NCBI GenBank assembly: GCA_018660835.1
Contig: JABJJN010000076.1
Location: 1-64,000, forward strand
DNA: 64,000 bases
Direction of reading: 5' to 3'
Source: Gemmatimonadota bacterium
GTDB lineage: Bacteria; Latescibacterota; UBA2968; UBA8231
Shown here: positions 1-8,481 of the stretch, in pieces
How the letters are laid out: every line of letters begins with the position of its first letter
Numbering within the stretch: position 1 is the first letter of the stretch
Translations under genes and position numbers: made by a program
The notes under the pieces: generated by a model
What the model saw: the letters and a program-made list of their open reading frames with translations, nothing else
Database searches by the model: none
Told to the model about the DNA's origin: nothing

Positions 1-81
1 CCTACCAAACTGACCTGAATATCTGTCTCCAAAACCTCGTTTAAGAAGAAGTCACGGTCGATTCTGAGGGGAGGATAACCA

Positions 82-110
82 TTGATATCCTTCTTGGATG
101 ATACTATCAT
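82..110 (+). promoter_or_regulatory. Putative sigma70 promoter of the integrase gene
   Basis: TTGATA (82-87) and TATCAT (105-110) are separated by exactly 17 bases, a near-consensus -35/-10 pair. It ends 41 bases before the integrase start at 152, and nothing else lies between them. The upstream bases 1-81 belong to the integrated element and hold no gene that I can recognise. Confidence 0.45.
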
Positions 111-151
111 TCCAAAAACTTACACATACCATAGGCCTACGACGGTGAGTT

Positions 152-1900
152 ATGAGTTCAGATAAGGATGTCCTACACATCTACACAAGAGTGTCGAAGG
201 ACGATGACGGAACTTCTCACTCACTGGACGATCAACGTGATCTTGGTGTCAAGAAGTCCGTAGATCTGAAGATGGATCATCAAGTTTGGAATGAAGGGGT
301 AGTTTCGGCTGGATCAGATACTCTCGATAATCGGCCAGTCCTAAGGGAGCTACTTGAGAACATTTCGAACGGTGAAGTGAAACACATCTACGTGTGGGAA
401 CGTTCACGAGTTATTAGATCTGAAGAGATCAAATACCTGTTCAACCGGGAGTGTAAGAGAAAGAATATCCTCGTATATGACAGATCAGGTAAACCAGTTG
501 ATCTCAACGATCCAACAGACCAACTGTTGACCGGTATCGTCGATCAGATCTCGATCTACGAGAGAGCCCTAATCAAGGAACGGACTCAGAGAGGGGTGAA
601 GAGAAGTTTTGAACTGGGTAAGATCGGTGGAGCTACTCCCCCGTATGGATTTACTCGATCAAGCGACGGATTTCTGATAGTAGATGAATTTGAGAAGGAA
701 CATTATCTGAGTATGGTGGAGTGGGTCGAAAGTGGACTTTCGATCTCAGAAGTCGTGAAGAGGCTTAACGACCGAGAGGTTCCAACCAAAATTCAACGGT
801 ATCGCCAGTGGGATGAGATAAAGTGGAAACATCGAACCACGAAGGAATTGAAATCCAAGAAGATTGAGAACATCTACTGGAAAACAACTACCGTATACAA
901 AATACTACAGAATCCTGTAGCAGTCGGACTTAGGAGGTTCAGGAATGAGTTGATTCAGTTACCTAACGGCCTGAAACTGATTGACAAAGCCAGGTGGGAT
1001 CATCTTCAGAACAAGATCTCTCGGCAGAAGGAGATGTCCAAAGGACGTAAGGGTGGTCGAATGAAGAACCGATATTTGCTGAAGGGGTTACTTCGTTGCG
1101 GTCATTGTGGCTCCAATCTGATGGGTAGAATGTCTGGGTCACACGTTTATTACTGTAGTCGTAAGAGACCCGAAATGAGGGACTCTCCAAATGATCTACC
1201 TTGTGAACTCCGAAGTCTTAACATCGAGTTTTTTGAGGAGTTCATCTGGGGACTTCTATGCAAAACATTGTCGGACAGTCATCTGAGAAGAGATGAAATA
1301 AAGAAGATGATCCTCAATCAGAAGCACGACTTGAACGAGTCAGAGATAAAAACTCGACAAAGTCGATTGACTTCGATTGGTCGAGAACTTGAAGATCTCA
1401 AGAACCAACAGACAAGACTTGTTAGATCGTATACTAGAGGAATTCTTGAAGAAGAACTATATGAGACCGAAATCGTTGAGATCCAGGCTCAAATTAGGAA
1501 TAGACAAGACGATCGTGACAAGGTTAGGAATCAACGGAATATCAGCGAGAACCCGAGGAAGTGGTTCGACTGGTTGGATCAGTTTGACAAGGAGATTTCG
1601 AATCTTTCTGAGCTAACTGACGACGACCCTAAGAAAGTCGAGATTCTGAGGAAGTACGTAGATCAGATCACGGTCACAAGTGATCAGAATAAGATTCATC
1701 ACATCGAGGTCCGACTTACGTATTCCATAGTAAATGACAAACTCATCTACAATGACCCAACAGATAAGAAGAAGGGTTATCGAATTGAGGAAGGGTCAGA
1801 TCGGGTCCAAACGACCACGACGATTCCCAGAAAGAAACGGACCTCTCAGAAATATACCACACAAGCGTCCATGACGGGCGCAATTGAGTGCGTGCAGTAG
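152..1900 (+). CDS. Large serine recombinase / site-specific integrase
   Basis: This 582-residue protein should catalyse integration and excision of the element whose end lies here. Its order is that of large serine integrases. An N-terminal resolvase domain (about 8-150) carries the catalytic serine in YTRVSKD (Ser15). A recombinase domain begins near GATPPYGF (about 160). A zinc ribbon follows with CGHC (about 316-319) and two further cysteines near 335 and 351. A charged coiled coil spans about 395-475. The start has GACGGTGAG just upstream. Base composition is clearly richer in A and T, with many AGA/AGG arginine codons, unlike every later gene, which points to recent acquisition. The reading frame runs past the apparent element-chromosome junction, so roughly the last 12 residues are encoded by the disrupted host gene. 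The resolvase-type fold is certain; the exact integrase family is not. Confidence 0.93.
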   Translation: MSSDKDVLHIYTRVSKDDDGTSHSLDDQRDLGVKKSVDLKMDHQVWNEGVVSAGSDTLDNRPVLRELLENISNGEVKHIYVWERSRVIRSEEIKYLFNRECKRKNILVYDRSGKPVDLNDPTDQLLTGIVDQISIYERALIKERTQRGVKRSFELGKIGGATPPYGFTRSSDGFLIVDEFEKEHYLSMVEWVESGLSISEVVKRLNDREVPTKIQRYRQWDEIKWKHRTTKELKSKKIENIYWKTTTVYKILQNPVAVGLRRFRNELIQLPNGLKLIDKARWDHLQNKISRQKEMSKGRKGGRMKNRYLLKGLLRCGHCGSNLMGRMSGSHVYYCSRKRPEMRDSPNDLPCELRSLNIEFFEEFIWGLLCKTLSDSHLRRDEIKKMILNQKHDLNESEIKTRQSRLTSIGRELEDLKNQQTRLVRSYTRGILEEELYETEIVEIQAQIRNRQDDRDKVRNQRNISENPRKWFDWLDQFDKEISNLSELTDDDPKKVEILRKYVDQITVTSDQNKIHHIEVRLTYSIVNDKLIYNDPTDKKKGYRIEEGSDRVQTTTTIPRKKRTSQKYTTQASMTGAIECVQ

Positions 1901-2448
1901 TACGTGGAGGGGATCCAATTGCGCCAGTGGTCATAGCCGCAGCTGCGTCCCAGCTTTATGCTCGCCGGATCAGGGTGTACATACTCGCCTTCGCCATATT
2001 GAAAATCACCGATATGGCCCTTCTGATAGAGACGCCGCATCTCCTGATTGTAGGCCATGTATGGGTAGTTCTCGGCGAACATGTAGGTCAGGTTGCTCTT
2101 CTCGACGGCTTCCACGAGAGCGACACCCTCGCCGAGGGTGTGGCAGGCGGCGGTCTCAGACATCACATGTTTGCCCGCAGCAAGGGCCTTGATCGCAAAA
2201 GGGGCATGTTGATGGAAGTAGTTGGCAAGGATGACGGCATCCATCTCATGGGAGAGAAACTCGTCAAAGTCGGTGTAGGTCTCGACACCGAGTCGCTCAC
2301 CCGCCTGCTGAAGCCGCTCTTGCCAGGTGTCGCATAGCGCGACAAGCTGCAGACCGCTGGTGCTGTTGCTGCCACCCATGCTGAGGCCGCGGCCGACGCC
2401 AACGACACCGACGCGTATGGGGTTGGACTCTTTCGTCTTGGGTGCCAT
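1846..2448 (-). pseudogene. Gfo/Idh/MocA oxidoreductase, truncated by the integrated element
   Basis: This is the N-terminal half of an NAD(P)-dependent sugar dehydrogenase. It has the Rossmann motif GVGRGLSMG near the start, then ALCDTW, and HVMSETAAC in place of the usual EKP segment. Homology continues through WRNWIPSTYYCTHSIAPVM and then stops: five unrelated residues and a stop follow at about 1864. About 200 residues remain, while this family is typically 350-420. The break coincides with the 3' end of the convergent serine integrase, so the gene was split by integration and its C-terminal half should lie beyond the far end of the element, left of the window. The ATG at 2448 is preferred over an upstream TTG (2493) because GAGAGACG precedes it and the conserved sequence begins just after. 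Confidence 0.85.
1861..1876. other. Probable attachment-site junction (attL/attR)
   Basis: Protein-level homology of the disrupted oxidoreductase ends between the codons for Met (1870-1872) and Cys (1861-1863), which places the crossover in or just beside this short interval. Large serine integrases exchange at a 2-base core within a short att site, so the true core should be only a few bases. No second copy can be compared because the other end of the element is outside the window. Confidence 0.5.
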
Positions 2449-2491
2449 GGCTTTTCGTCTCTCAGATTGGCTGAGGTTTGAGAATGGAGAC

Positions 2492-2524
2492 AAAAAAACC
2501 CTCTGAAGCGTCAGCTTCAGAGGG
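2492..2524 (-). terminator. Rho-independent terminator of the tRNA-Asp gene
   Basis: A perfect 11-bp stem (2499-2509 with 2514-2524) and a 4-base loop are followed, on the minus strand, by seven T residues (2492-2498). It lies 14 bases downstream of the tRNA 3' end, just before the truncated oxidoreductase, and should end the tRNA transcript. Confidence 0.85.
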
Positions 2525-2538
2525 TCTTTCAGACTATA

Positions 2539-2616
2539 TGGCGGGACCGACGGGACTCGAACCCGCGACCTCCTGCGTGACAGGCAGGCGTTCTAACCAA
2601 ACTGAACTACGATCCC
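2539..2616 (-). tRNA. tRNA-Asp (anticodon GTC)
   Basis: A full cloverleaf can be folded. The acceptor stem pairs GGGATCG with CGGTCCC (one T-G pair). The D arm contains GGTTA. The anticodon stem CCTGC/GCAGG closes the 7-base loop CTGTCAC, giving anticodon GTC. The T arm GCGGG/CCCGT closes TTCGAGT. The discriminator base is G, as expected for tRNA-Asp, and CCA is encoded. It resembles the E. coli tRNA-Asp sequence from memory, with one extra T in the D loop. Confidence 0.96.
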
Positions 2617-2629
2617 GCACAGGCCACAA

Positions 2630-2658
2630 AACCTAAACCTCGGTCATTCCATTGTCAA
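2630..2658 (-). promoter_or_regulatory. Sigma70-type promoter of the tRNA-Asp gene
   Basis: Read on the minus strand, TTGACA (2653-2658) is followed after exactly 17 bases by TAGGTT (2630-2635). The tRNA begins 13 bases further on. The match to the -35 consensus is perfect, and the position between def and the tRNA fits a dedicated tRNA promoter. Confidence 0.65.
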
Positions 2659-2689
2659 CGGACGGGAACGTGGACGATGGAGCTGATCT

Positions 2690-3223
2690 TCACGCGACAG
2701 CGTGGCGCTTGTCCCAGGCCTCGCCCTCCTTCTTCAGCCGTCTCAGAGGGCCACGAAGAAGGGTACGTTTCAGGGGTGGCATATGATCGATGAAGAGCTT
2801 TCCATCGAGGTGGTCGATCTCGTGCTGCAGGACCCGCGCCATAAAACCCTCCGCATTCAGCTTGAAGGGTTGTCCATTCACATCCAGAGCGGTGATCTCG
2901 ACATTCGTGTAGCGTGGCACGTCGCCATAGAGATCGGGCATACTCAAGCAGCCCTCTTCGGCAGTCGCCATGCCCTGGCCGATGTCGATGATGGGATTCA
3001 CGAGGGCAATGGGCGGCACGTCAGGCTCGGCACCAGAGATGTCGACGACGATGACACGGCGGGACACACCGATCTGAGGAGCTGCAAGGCCGACGCCATC
3101 CGCTTCTGCAAGCGTGTCGAACAGGTCTTGCACGAGACCTGCCGTCTCGGCGTCGACGCTGGCTACCGCATCGGCTTCGCGACGCAGGACCTTCGAACCA
3201 TACATGACGATTTCGCGGATCAT
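2690..3223 (-). CDS. def: Peptide deformylase
   Basis: This enzyme removes the N-formyl group from nascent proteins. All three signature motifs are present: GVGLAAPQIG (43-52), EEGCLSMP (89-96, metal ligand Cys92) and QHEIDHLDG (133-141, ligands His134 and His138, catalytic Glu135). The length of 177 residues is usual. The start overlaps the larE stop by ATGA, so it is probably translated by coupling from the minus-strand operon of the ATP-grasp-like gene and larE. The usual partner, fmt, is not adjacent. Confidence 0.97.
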   Translation of the reverse strand: MIREIVMYGSKVLRREADAVASVDAETAGLVQDLFDTLAEADGVGLAAPQIGVSRRVIVVDISGAEPDVPPIALVNPIIDIGQGMATAEEGCLSMPDLYGDVPRYTNVEITALDVNGQPFKLNAEGFMARVLQHEIDHLDGKLFIDHMPPLKRTLLRGPLRRLKKEGEAWDKRHAVA

Positions 3224-4308
3224 GCAGTTGGGCCACTTGTTGGGCCACTCGTCAAGTCAAAGGCGATGAAAGGAGTCTCGGCATGGCGCAGGGCGGCGGC
3301 CAGGTCAGTGCGTGCTGCAGGTACCGACAAACTCTTGAGCGCTCGATCACTCAACTGCAAGCAAAGAATCTGCTCTTCCAACTCGGCGACACCTTCGTAG
3401 CCCAATTCTTGCAGGATATCCTCTGCACTACGTCGCGGCCCGTCTGCGGGTGTGCCGAGGACTTCATTCATGCTGCCCGAGCGGAAACCAACGGCATCGA
3501 GAGTGACTCGTTGATAGCCAATGTCTGTCAGAGCTTTGGCTATCTGGTGACGTTGGGCCGTGTCCGCCATGAGGGCCGCCAGCTCGGTCGTTGGCAACTC
3601 GATGCGAGCTACCATGTCATGATGTCGCACGCGAAGCTGCTCGCAGATCAGATCTTTCATATAACGTTCGGCGCGATCGACTTGGCGTAGTCCCTCAGAG
3701 GTAACGGGTGTGCCGTAGGGAAAACGTGAAGACAGACAGGCCATAGCCGGTCGATCCCAAACAGGTACATCCCAACGTTTGGCCAGTTGCCGCACATCAT
3801 CCTTCGACATGCCCGCTTCCATGAGGGGGGCACGGACGCCGTATTCCTTGGCCGCCGTAGCTCCGGGGCGGAAGTCTCCCACGTCGTCTGAATTCTGGCC
3901 ATAGAGAATCGTGCTGGCCTTGTGTTGCTCGGCCAGCTTTCCCATGTGGATGAAGAGTTCGCTCTTGCAAAAGTAGCAGCGATTCACGGGGTTGCTGGCA
4001 TAGTCTGGATTGTCGAGTTCGCGTGTGTGCACGACCTCGTGGGGGATGCCGAATTGCTGGACGATCTGGCTCGCCTTCTCCAGTTCGCCATCGGCATAGC
4101 TCTCGGAGTCGGCGGTGACTGCAATCGCTCGATCGCCAAGCACCCGGTGTGCTGCTACGGCCAGCATGGCACTGTCGACGCCACCGGAGTAGCCGATCAA
4201 TACGGTGCCAGTCATGGAGCCGAGTATCTGATCGAGGTGCTCGAGTTTGTCATCGAGGCTCGGCGCCCGCGTGTCGCTGGCGACACTGTCGATTTGAATC
4301 GTTGTCAC
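3220..4308 (-). CDS. larE: LarE-type ATP-dependent sulfur transferase
   Basis: LarE inserts sulfur into the nicotinic-acid-derived precursor of the nickel-pincer cofactor of lactate racemase and related enzymes. The PP-loop ATP-pyrophosphatase motif SGGVDS is at 41-46. Cysteines are at 111 and 114 (NRCYFCK) and 191 (MACLSSRFPYG). The last is where the sacrificial cysteine of Lactobacillus LarE is expected, and the three together match the three-cysteine class reported to hold an iron-sulfur cluster (from memory). About 80 residues after position 280 exceed the core family. The start is GTG, 9 bases after the upstream gene. No larA, larB or larC is visible, so the cofactor's user must be elsewhere, or the enzyme thiolates something else. 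Confidence 0.85.
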   Translation of the reverse strand: MTTIQIDSVASDTRAPSLDDKLEHLDQILGSMTGTVLIGYSGGVDSAMLAVAAHRVLGDRAIAVTADSESYADGELEKASQIVQQFGIPHEVVHTRELDNPDYASNPVNRCYFCKSELFIHMGKLAEQHKASTILYGQNSDDVGDFRPGATAAKEYGVRAPLMEAGMSKDDVRQLAKRWDVPVWDRPAMACLSSRFPYGTPVTSEGLRQVDRAERYMKDLICEQLRVRHHDMVARIELPTTELAALMADTAQRHQIAKALTDIGYQRVTLDAVGFRSGSMNEVLGTPADGPRRSAEDILQELGYEGVAELEEQILCLQLSDRALKSLSVPAARTDLAAALRHAETPFIAFDLTSGPTSGPTA

Positions 4309-4317
4309 ACGAGGGCC

Positions 4318-5781
4318 CTAGACGGCGTCTTTGATGGGTTCGCGAACTGCGGTCGGGACCAACACGGCATCGGTCATCCCATGAAGGATCTTTTTGTCGG
4401 CGGGGCAAGCAATACACTGGCTGCCAGCAAGTCGAACCTCATCACCCACCACATAGTAGTAGGGGCGCAACAATACGCGGCCGTGCATTTTCTTTACTTC
4501 ATCCGCCTCAAAGTCGTAATAGCTAAAGGGCAACCTGGCGCCCTTGTGAAACTCCTGCAAGACACTCGGGCCATGAGCAAAACCATCCAGCGCTGACTGC
4601 AATGCCTGCTGCCATTCTTCTTCGGGCACGTCGTGTCCAATGGTGACCCCACGGCTCTGCTGTGCGTCGATATGGAAACCCGATGGTTTGAGCACAAGCT
4701 CACGCTGTTTCTTCGACAGATGCATCAACTGATCCCAGTTACTCACTGGTTGGCCGCTGATCTGTAATCCGGGGATGACCATATGGGGCGGAGCGGGTGT
4801 CGCATCCACAATCCAGCTCGGAGGAATAATCGCCTGCAGTAACTCGCTGTGCTCCCTACCCAGTTCCTTGTCCCAGAATTCCTGCAGCTGCGGATGATGG
4901 AAAAGGGCAAGCCACATCTTCTCTTCGAGAAAGGCTTTCATGGGGGGGGTGATGCGAGCAGAGTTCTTTTTCGCATGATACGCGAGCAGGTCGACCTTGG
5001 GAATATTTGGCAGGTCGAAAAGCTCAAAGAATCGATAAACGACATCCACCTTTTCACGTTCGCCCGATGCATGTTCGACCAGGACGTTCTCATCGTCCAT
5101 GTGTAGTTCACGCGGGTGGCGGCAGACCACACGCTTGCCAAGGGCCGACAGGGTGTCTGCGAGCCAGATCATCTCCTCCCGATATGCATCGGATTCATCG
5201 GAGACAACGATACAGATGAGGGGATCGTCTGCTTTTGAGCTGGCTTCGAGGGCATCATAAAAGCCAGCGACAAGTCCGTCGCGGCCGCCGACCACATCAT
5301 AGCCCAGATCAGAATACAGGGCCGTCACTTGCGCCGTGAAGCCAATACCACCAGGGATTGAATCGAGTTCGGCGACGCGAACGCCATCGGCCGTCACGAT
5401 CAAGTCAGGACGCAGAACCAGTGGTTGATGCGATTTGACTCGATTGAGCCGCGACAACTCCAGGATGCGTTCAGGTTTGCCTGCATCGAGGTAGTTGTGG
5501 ACAAACTCGGGCTGGATACCCTTGAGACTCTGATGATACAGAAGATTTGCTGCCCTGTTGAAGGCCAGCAAAGCGGGGCCGAGCCGCAGCAAGACATCGT
5601 GCTGTTCAGGAGTGATCCAAAATGGCTCGGGCGAGATCCGCCAAGGCAGTCGACTATCGGGATGGAGTCGCGATCGATCGCCTTCAAAGAGACCGCCGAC
5701 GGGGGAGCTGTCATTGATGCGGAGACAAAGCTCTCGCGGGTCGGCTTCGGTAGCGCAGGACGACATTGTGTCGTTCGACAT
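4318..5781 (-). CDS. ATP-grasp-like protein of unknown substrate
   Basis: This protein has about 487 residues. The central VLRPDLIV and AELDSIPGGIG segments resemble the N-terminal part of circularly permuted ATP-grasp enzymes (the glutathionylspermidine-synthase-like group). The later segment ELVLKPSGF followed by a charged region and VLQEFHKGARLPFSYYDF looks like the ATP-grasp nucleotide-binding fold. That suggests an ATP-dependent carboxylate-amine ligase, but the fold call rests on motif impression only and the substrate is unknown. It is the first gene of a tight operon with larE (9-base gap) and def. The start is uncertain: ATG 5781 is chosen because the reading frame upstream looks non-coding, but no good ribosome-binding site is seen, and ATG 5766 is possible. 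Confidence 0.6.
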   Translation of the reverse strand: MSNDTMSSCATEADPRELCLRINDSSPVGGLFEGDRSRLHPDSRLPWRISPEPFWITPEQHDVLLRLGPALLAFNRAANLLYHQSLKGIQPEFVHNYLDAGKPERILELSRLNRVKSHQPLVLRPDLIVTADGVRVAELDSIPGGIGFTAQVTALYSDLGYDVVGGRDGLVAGFYDALEASSKADDPLICIVVSDESDAYREEMIWLADTLSALGKRVVCRHPRELHMDDENVLVEHASGEREKVDVVYRFFELFDLPNIPKVDLLAYHAKKNSARITPPMKAFLEEKMWLALFHHPQLQEFWDKELGREHSELLQAIIPPSWIVDATPAPPHMVIPGLQISGQPVSNWDQLMHLSKKQRELVLKPSGFHIDAQQSRGVTIGHDVPEEEWQQALQSALDGFAHGPSVLQEFHKGARLPFSYYDFEADEVKKMHGRVLLRPYYYVVGDEVRLAGSQCIACPADKKILHGMTDAVLVPTAVREPIKDAV

Positions 5782-6031
5782 CCGTCGGGTAGGTGGGCAA
5801 AATGCAGAAAACTGATGGTGGATTTCCAGCAGACGACTTTGCCAATAACAGCCGCAACCAAACAGCTGGAAGTAGCTGAGAATGTAGTAGGATGCGATCA
5901 TCTGTCAATCGGCCGCACATCGATCTCGAACGTTGCCCGACAGTGATCGAGCGTTGTATGTTGGCCTCACCGATGCGGCTGAACACAGGAGACTTATCGC
6001 CCTCGCTGATTGACGGACAACGAGACACAGG

Positions 6032-6892
6032 ATGACGGACAACGCGACACAGAACGAGACGACGGACAGAGACCTGGCCGGTCGCCGGGCGCTGGTTACC
6101 GGCGGTGGGCGAGGGATCGGACGGGCGATCGTTGCAGCGCTGGCCGCGGCAGGAGCGCACGTAGCGATCGCAGCACGCTCCACAGAGCAGGTCAATGACG
6201 CGGTTCATGCCATCACTGCCACTGGTGCTACGGCGTTGGGGCTGACTCTCGACGTTGCGGATGCCACCGCCGTCACCAAGGCCATTGCGCATGTAGAGCA
6301 GCAATGGGGTGGTGTCGATATTCTCGTGAACAATGCAGGTGTCCTGGGGCCAGTCGGTCGCACGGACCAGGCTGATGTCGACGCCTGGCTCCACACGGTT
6401 CAGATCAACCTGGGAGGCTGCTTTCTCTGCACTCACGCCTGTCTGCCAGGCATGATAGAGCGCGGAGATGGCAAGATTATCAATCTCTCCGGAGGAGGCG
6501 CCTCCGGCCCACGCCCACAGTTCAGTGCCTACGGGGCGTCCAAAGCTGCGATTGTTCGGTTTACGGAGACCCTCGCTGCTGAGCTCGACGAGACCGGTGT
6601 CCGCGTCAACGCCATCGCACCCGGTGCGGTGAATACTCAGATGACAGAAATGACAGCAACCGCGATCGAGGCGGGGGCCGAGAGCAGCGCGGCAAAACGA
6701 CAACTGGCCGAAGGCGGGGCTGATGTGAATCGGGCGGCGCAGCTTGCCTGCTTTCTCGCCTCGTCACGGTCCGATGGAATCACAGGGCGTCTGTTCAGCG
6801 CGATCTGGGATAACTGGGAGACTGTGAAGGCGGAGACCCTCGATCCAGATGACTACACCCTTCGTCGTGTCACCCCCAGAGAGGAAGCATGA
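6032..6892 (+). CDS. SDR-family NAD(P)-dependent oxidoreductase
   Basis: This is a classical short-chain dehydrogenase of 286 residues. The cofactor loop TGGGRGIG is at 23-30, NNAG at 100-103, and the catalytic Ser153, Tyr167 and Lys171 (YGASK) are all present. It probably oxidises or reduces a sugar or polyol hydroxyl in the cytoplasm. Its stop overlaps the next gene's start by ATGA, and that gene is a Gfo/Idh/MocA dehydrogenase, so the two likely act on the same pathway. A short imperfect direct repeat (GACGGACAACG, around 6013 and 6034) covers the start region, giving alternative in-frame and out-of-frame ATGs. ATG 6032 is preferred but has only a weak ACAGG before it. Confidence 0.92.
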   Translation: MTDNATQNETTDRDLAGRRALVTGGGRGIGRAIVAALAAAGAHVAIAARSTEQVNDAVHAITATGATALGLTLDVADATAVTKAIAHVEQQWGGVDILVNNAGVLGPVGRTDQADVDAWLHTVQINLGGCFLCTHACLPGMIERGDGKIINLSGGGASGPRPQFSAYGASKAAIVRFTETLAAELDETGVRVNAIAPGAVNTQMTEMTATAIEAGAESSAAKRQLAEGGADVNRAAQLACFLASSRSDGITGRLFSAIWDNWETVKAETLDPDDYTLRRVTPREEA

Positions 6893-7956
6893 CTCTGCGG
6901 GTTGGTCTGATTGGCGCCGGCGGTGTCGGGCGAAAACGTGCTGCCGCCGTCCGCGAGGATCCGCGAACTGATCTGCAGGTGGTTTGCGATCGTGTGGAGG
7001 CGCGCGCGCGTGAGGTCGCCGCGGCAAGTAGCTTTGCCGCGGCAGGCAAGATCGCCGCGGCAGAACCACGCATCCTGGCTGCGTGGGAAGAGGTTGTAGC
7101 CAGCACCGATGTCGATCTGATCATCGTCTCAACGACCCACGATATGCTGGCAACCATCTCGACAGCGGCGCTGCAGGCCGGCAAACATGTGTTGTGTGAA
7201 AAACCACTCGGTCGCACCGTCGAAGAGGCGCAACGCGCAACAGGGGCAGCCGCCGAATCTGGGTGTGTGCTGCATGCAGGTTATAATCACCGCTTTCATC
7301 CTGCCATGCAGGCACTGCATCAGATCGTAGGCAGTGGTCAACTCGGTGATCTGCTAAACCTGCGGGGGCGCTACGGACACGGGGGGCGGCCTGGCTATGA
7401 GCGAGAATGGCGTGCGGACGCAAGCATTTCAGGTGGGGGAGAATTACTCGATCAAGGAGCCCACCTGATCGACTTGTCGCTTTGGCTGCTAGGAGCGGTC
7501 GAGGAGGTGAATGGCCGGGTGCAAACCGCCTTCTGGGATATCGCACCCGTCGAGGACAATGCCTTTGCCTTGCTGACAATGACCGGGGGGCAGACGGCGT
7601 CACTGCACGTGAGTTGGACGCAATGGCGGAATCTGTTCAGCCTCGAGCTGTTTGGCCGCGACGGATATGCCCAGGTCGAAGGGCTCGGTGGCTCCTACGG
7701 TGAACAGCGACTGACACTCGGACACCGTCGTGCCGCAGGGGGAGCGCCGGAGGAGTCTTCACAGGTTTTTGCTGGCGTAGATCGGTCATGGAATGCGGAG
7801 TGGGACGCCTTTGTGCGGGCGATTGATGGCGAATCGACCCTTGCGGCGAAGGGAATTTCGGCCGTCGAAACCCTCGACTGCATCGGTGCAATCTACCGTT
7901 CAGCCGCCACAGCAGGCTCGCCTGTATCAATCCTCACAACGGGTGAATCGGCCTAA
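6889..7956 (+). CDS. Gfo/Idh/MocA family oxidoreductase
   Basis: This is a 355-residue NAD(P)-dependent sugar or inositol-type dehydrogenase. The N-terminal Rossmann loop GAGGVG is at 9-14, the conserved CEKPLG is near 103, and a C-terminal alpha/beta domain follows with GGGELLDQGAHLID (about 182-195), where the family places its catalytic His. The start overlaps the SDR stop and has GAGGAAGC just upstream. Intact length matches the family, unlike the split copy at 1846-2448. The substrate cannot be deduced. Confidence 0.93.
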   Translation: MTLRVGLIGAGGVGRKRAAAVREDPRTDLQVVCDRVEARAREVAAASSFAAAGKIAAAEPRILAAWEEVVASTDVDLIIVSTTHDMLATISTAALQAGKHVLCEKPLGRTVEEAQRATGAAAESGCVLHAGYNHRFHPAMQALHQIVGSGQLGDLLNLRGRYGHGGRPGYEREWRADASISGGGELLDQGAHLIDLSLWLLGAVEEVNGRVQTAFWDIAPVEDNAFALLTMTGGQTASLHVSWTQWRNLFSLELFGRDGYAQVEGLGGSYGEQRLTLGHRRAAGGAPEESSQVFAGVDRSWNAEWDAFVRAIDGESTLAAKGISAVETLDCIGAIYRSAATAGSPVSILTTGESA

Positions 7957-8111
7957 GCTCCTGTCCGTGTGCTAGTTGCGAGGGTACCAGATGCTCCGAT
8001 GGCTTCTTTTTTGGAATACAGGCAAAGTTTTTCACGAAAATGGTTGTTAAATGCATTACATTGTGGCGGTCAAAATCCATCAGCCTACCAATCCAAACCG
8101 TAGGATTCGAT

Positions 8112-8369
8112 ATGCGCCCAGATCAGACTGCCGCCCAAGTTGAACGCGTCTCTTTGGCCTATCGGCGTCTCGCTAACGCTATGATTCTCAGTACGTTACG
8201 TGAGATTTCGAAGACAGAGGAAGTGTTCGAGGAGGTCCCGGAAGTTGATTTTGTCGAGAGTGGTCGACTAGATCCATGGTGTGAACTGGCCGGACTTGAG
8301 CCAGAAGTCGTACGTCGTGCCGCACACCGCCTGTTGGGTAGCGCCGAACCAGTGCCATTGACTATCTGA
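8112..8369 (+). CDS. Small conserved-looking hypothetical protein (85 aa)
   Basis: This is a short acidic protein with a predicted long N-terminal helix and a C-terminal segment ending GRLDPWCELAGLEPEVVRRAAHR. That pattern recalls short bacterial and phage proteins in which a W-C-x-x-x-G-x-x-P motif ends in a helix; I cannot name a family. ATG 8112 is chosen because AGGATTCG lies before it; an in-frame ATG exists upstream at 8040. It stands alone, followed by a strong terminator. It is not obviously an antisense artefact. Confidence 0.5.
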   Translation: MRPDQTAAQVERVSLAYRRLANAMILSTLREISKTEEVFEEVPEVDFVESGRLDPWCELAGLEPEVVRRAAHRLLGSAEPVPLTI

Positions 8370-8421
8370 TGTAAGCAGTCGAACGATCTGAACATGTCGT
8401 AGGGCCGCAGTGGCCGTACAG

Positions 8422-8464
8422 CAAAAAACGCCTCGAAATCGCATGATTTCGGGGCGTTTTTTTT
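8422..8464. terminator. Bidirectional Rho-independent terminator
   Basis: A 13-bp stem (8428-8440 with 8445-8457, two G-T pairs) has a GCAT loop, six A residues on its left and eight T residues on its right. It lies between the convergent 85-aa gene and the amidase gene and can stop transcription from either side. Confidence 0.88.
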
Positions 8465-8481
8465 GTTTCCAGTGCTTTTTC

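Noticed and set aside
1888-2337. Plus-strand open frame downstream of the integrase
   Set aside because: It is antisense to the truncated oxidoreductase, whose family motifs are clear. No ribosome-binding site or motif supports it.
6008-6060. Short repeat of GACGGACAACG as a CRISPR or regulatory array
   Set aside because: There are only two imperfect copies, and the second lies in the SDR start region. It looks like local duplication.
5711-6703. Minus-strand open frame of 330 codons
   Set aside because: It covers the 5' ends of both the ATP-grasp-like gene and the SDR gene, which are both supported by motifs. No domain is visible in its translation.
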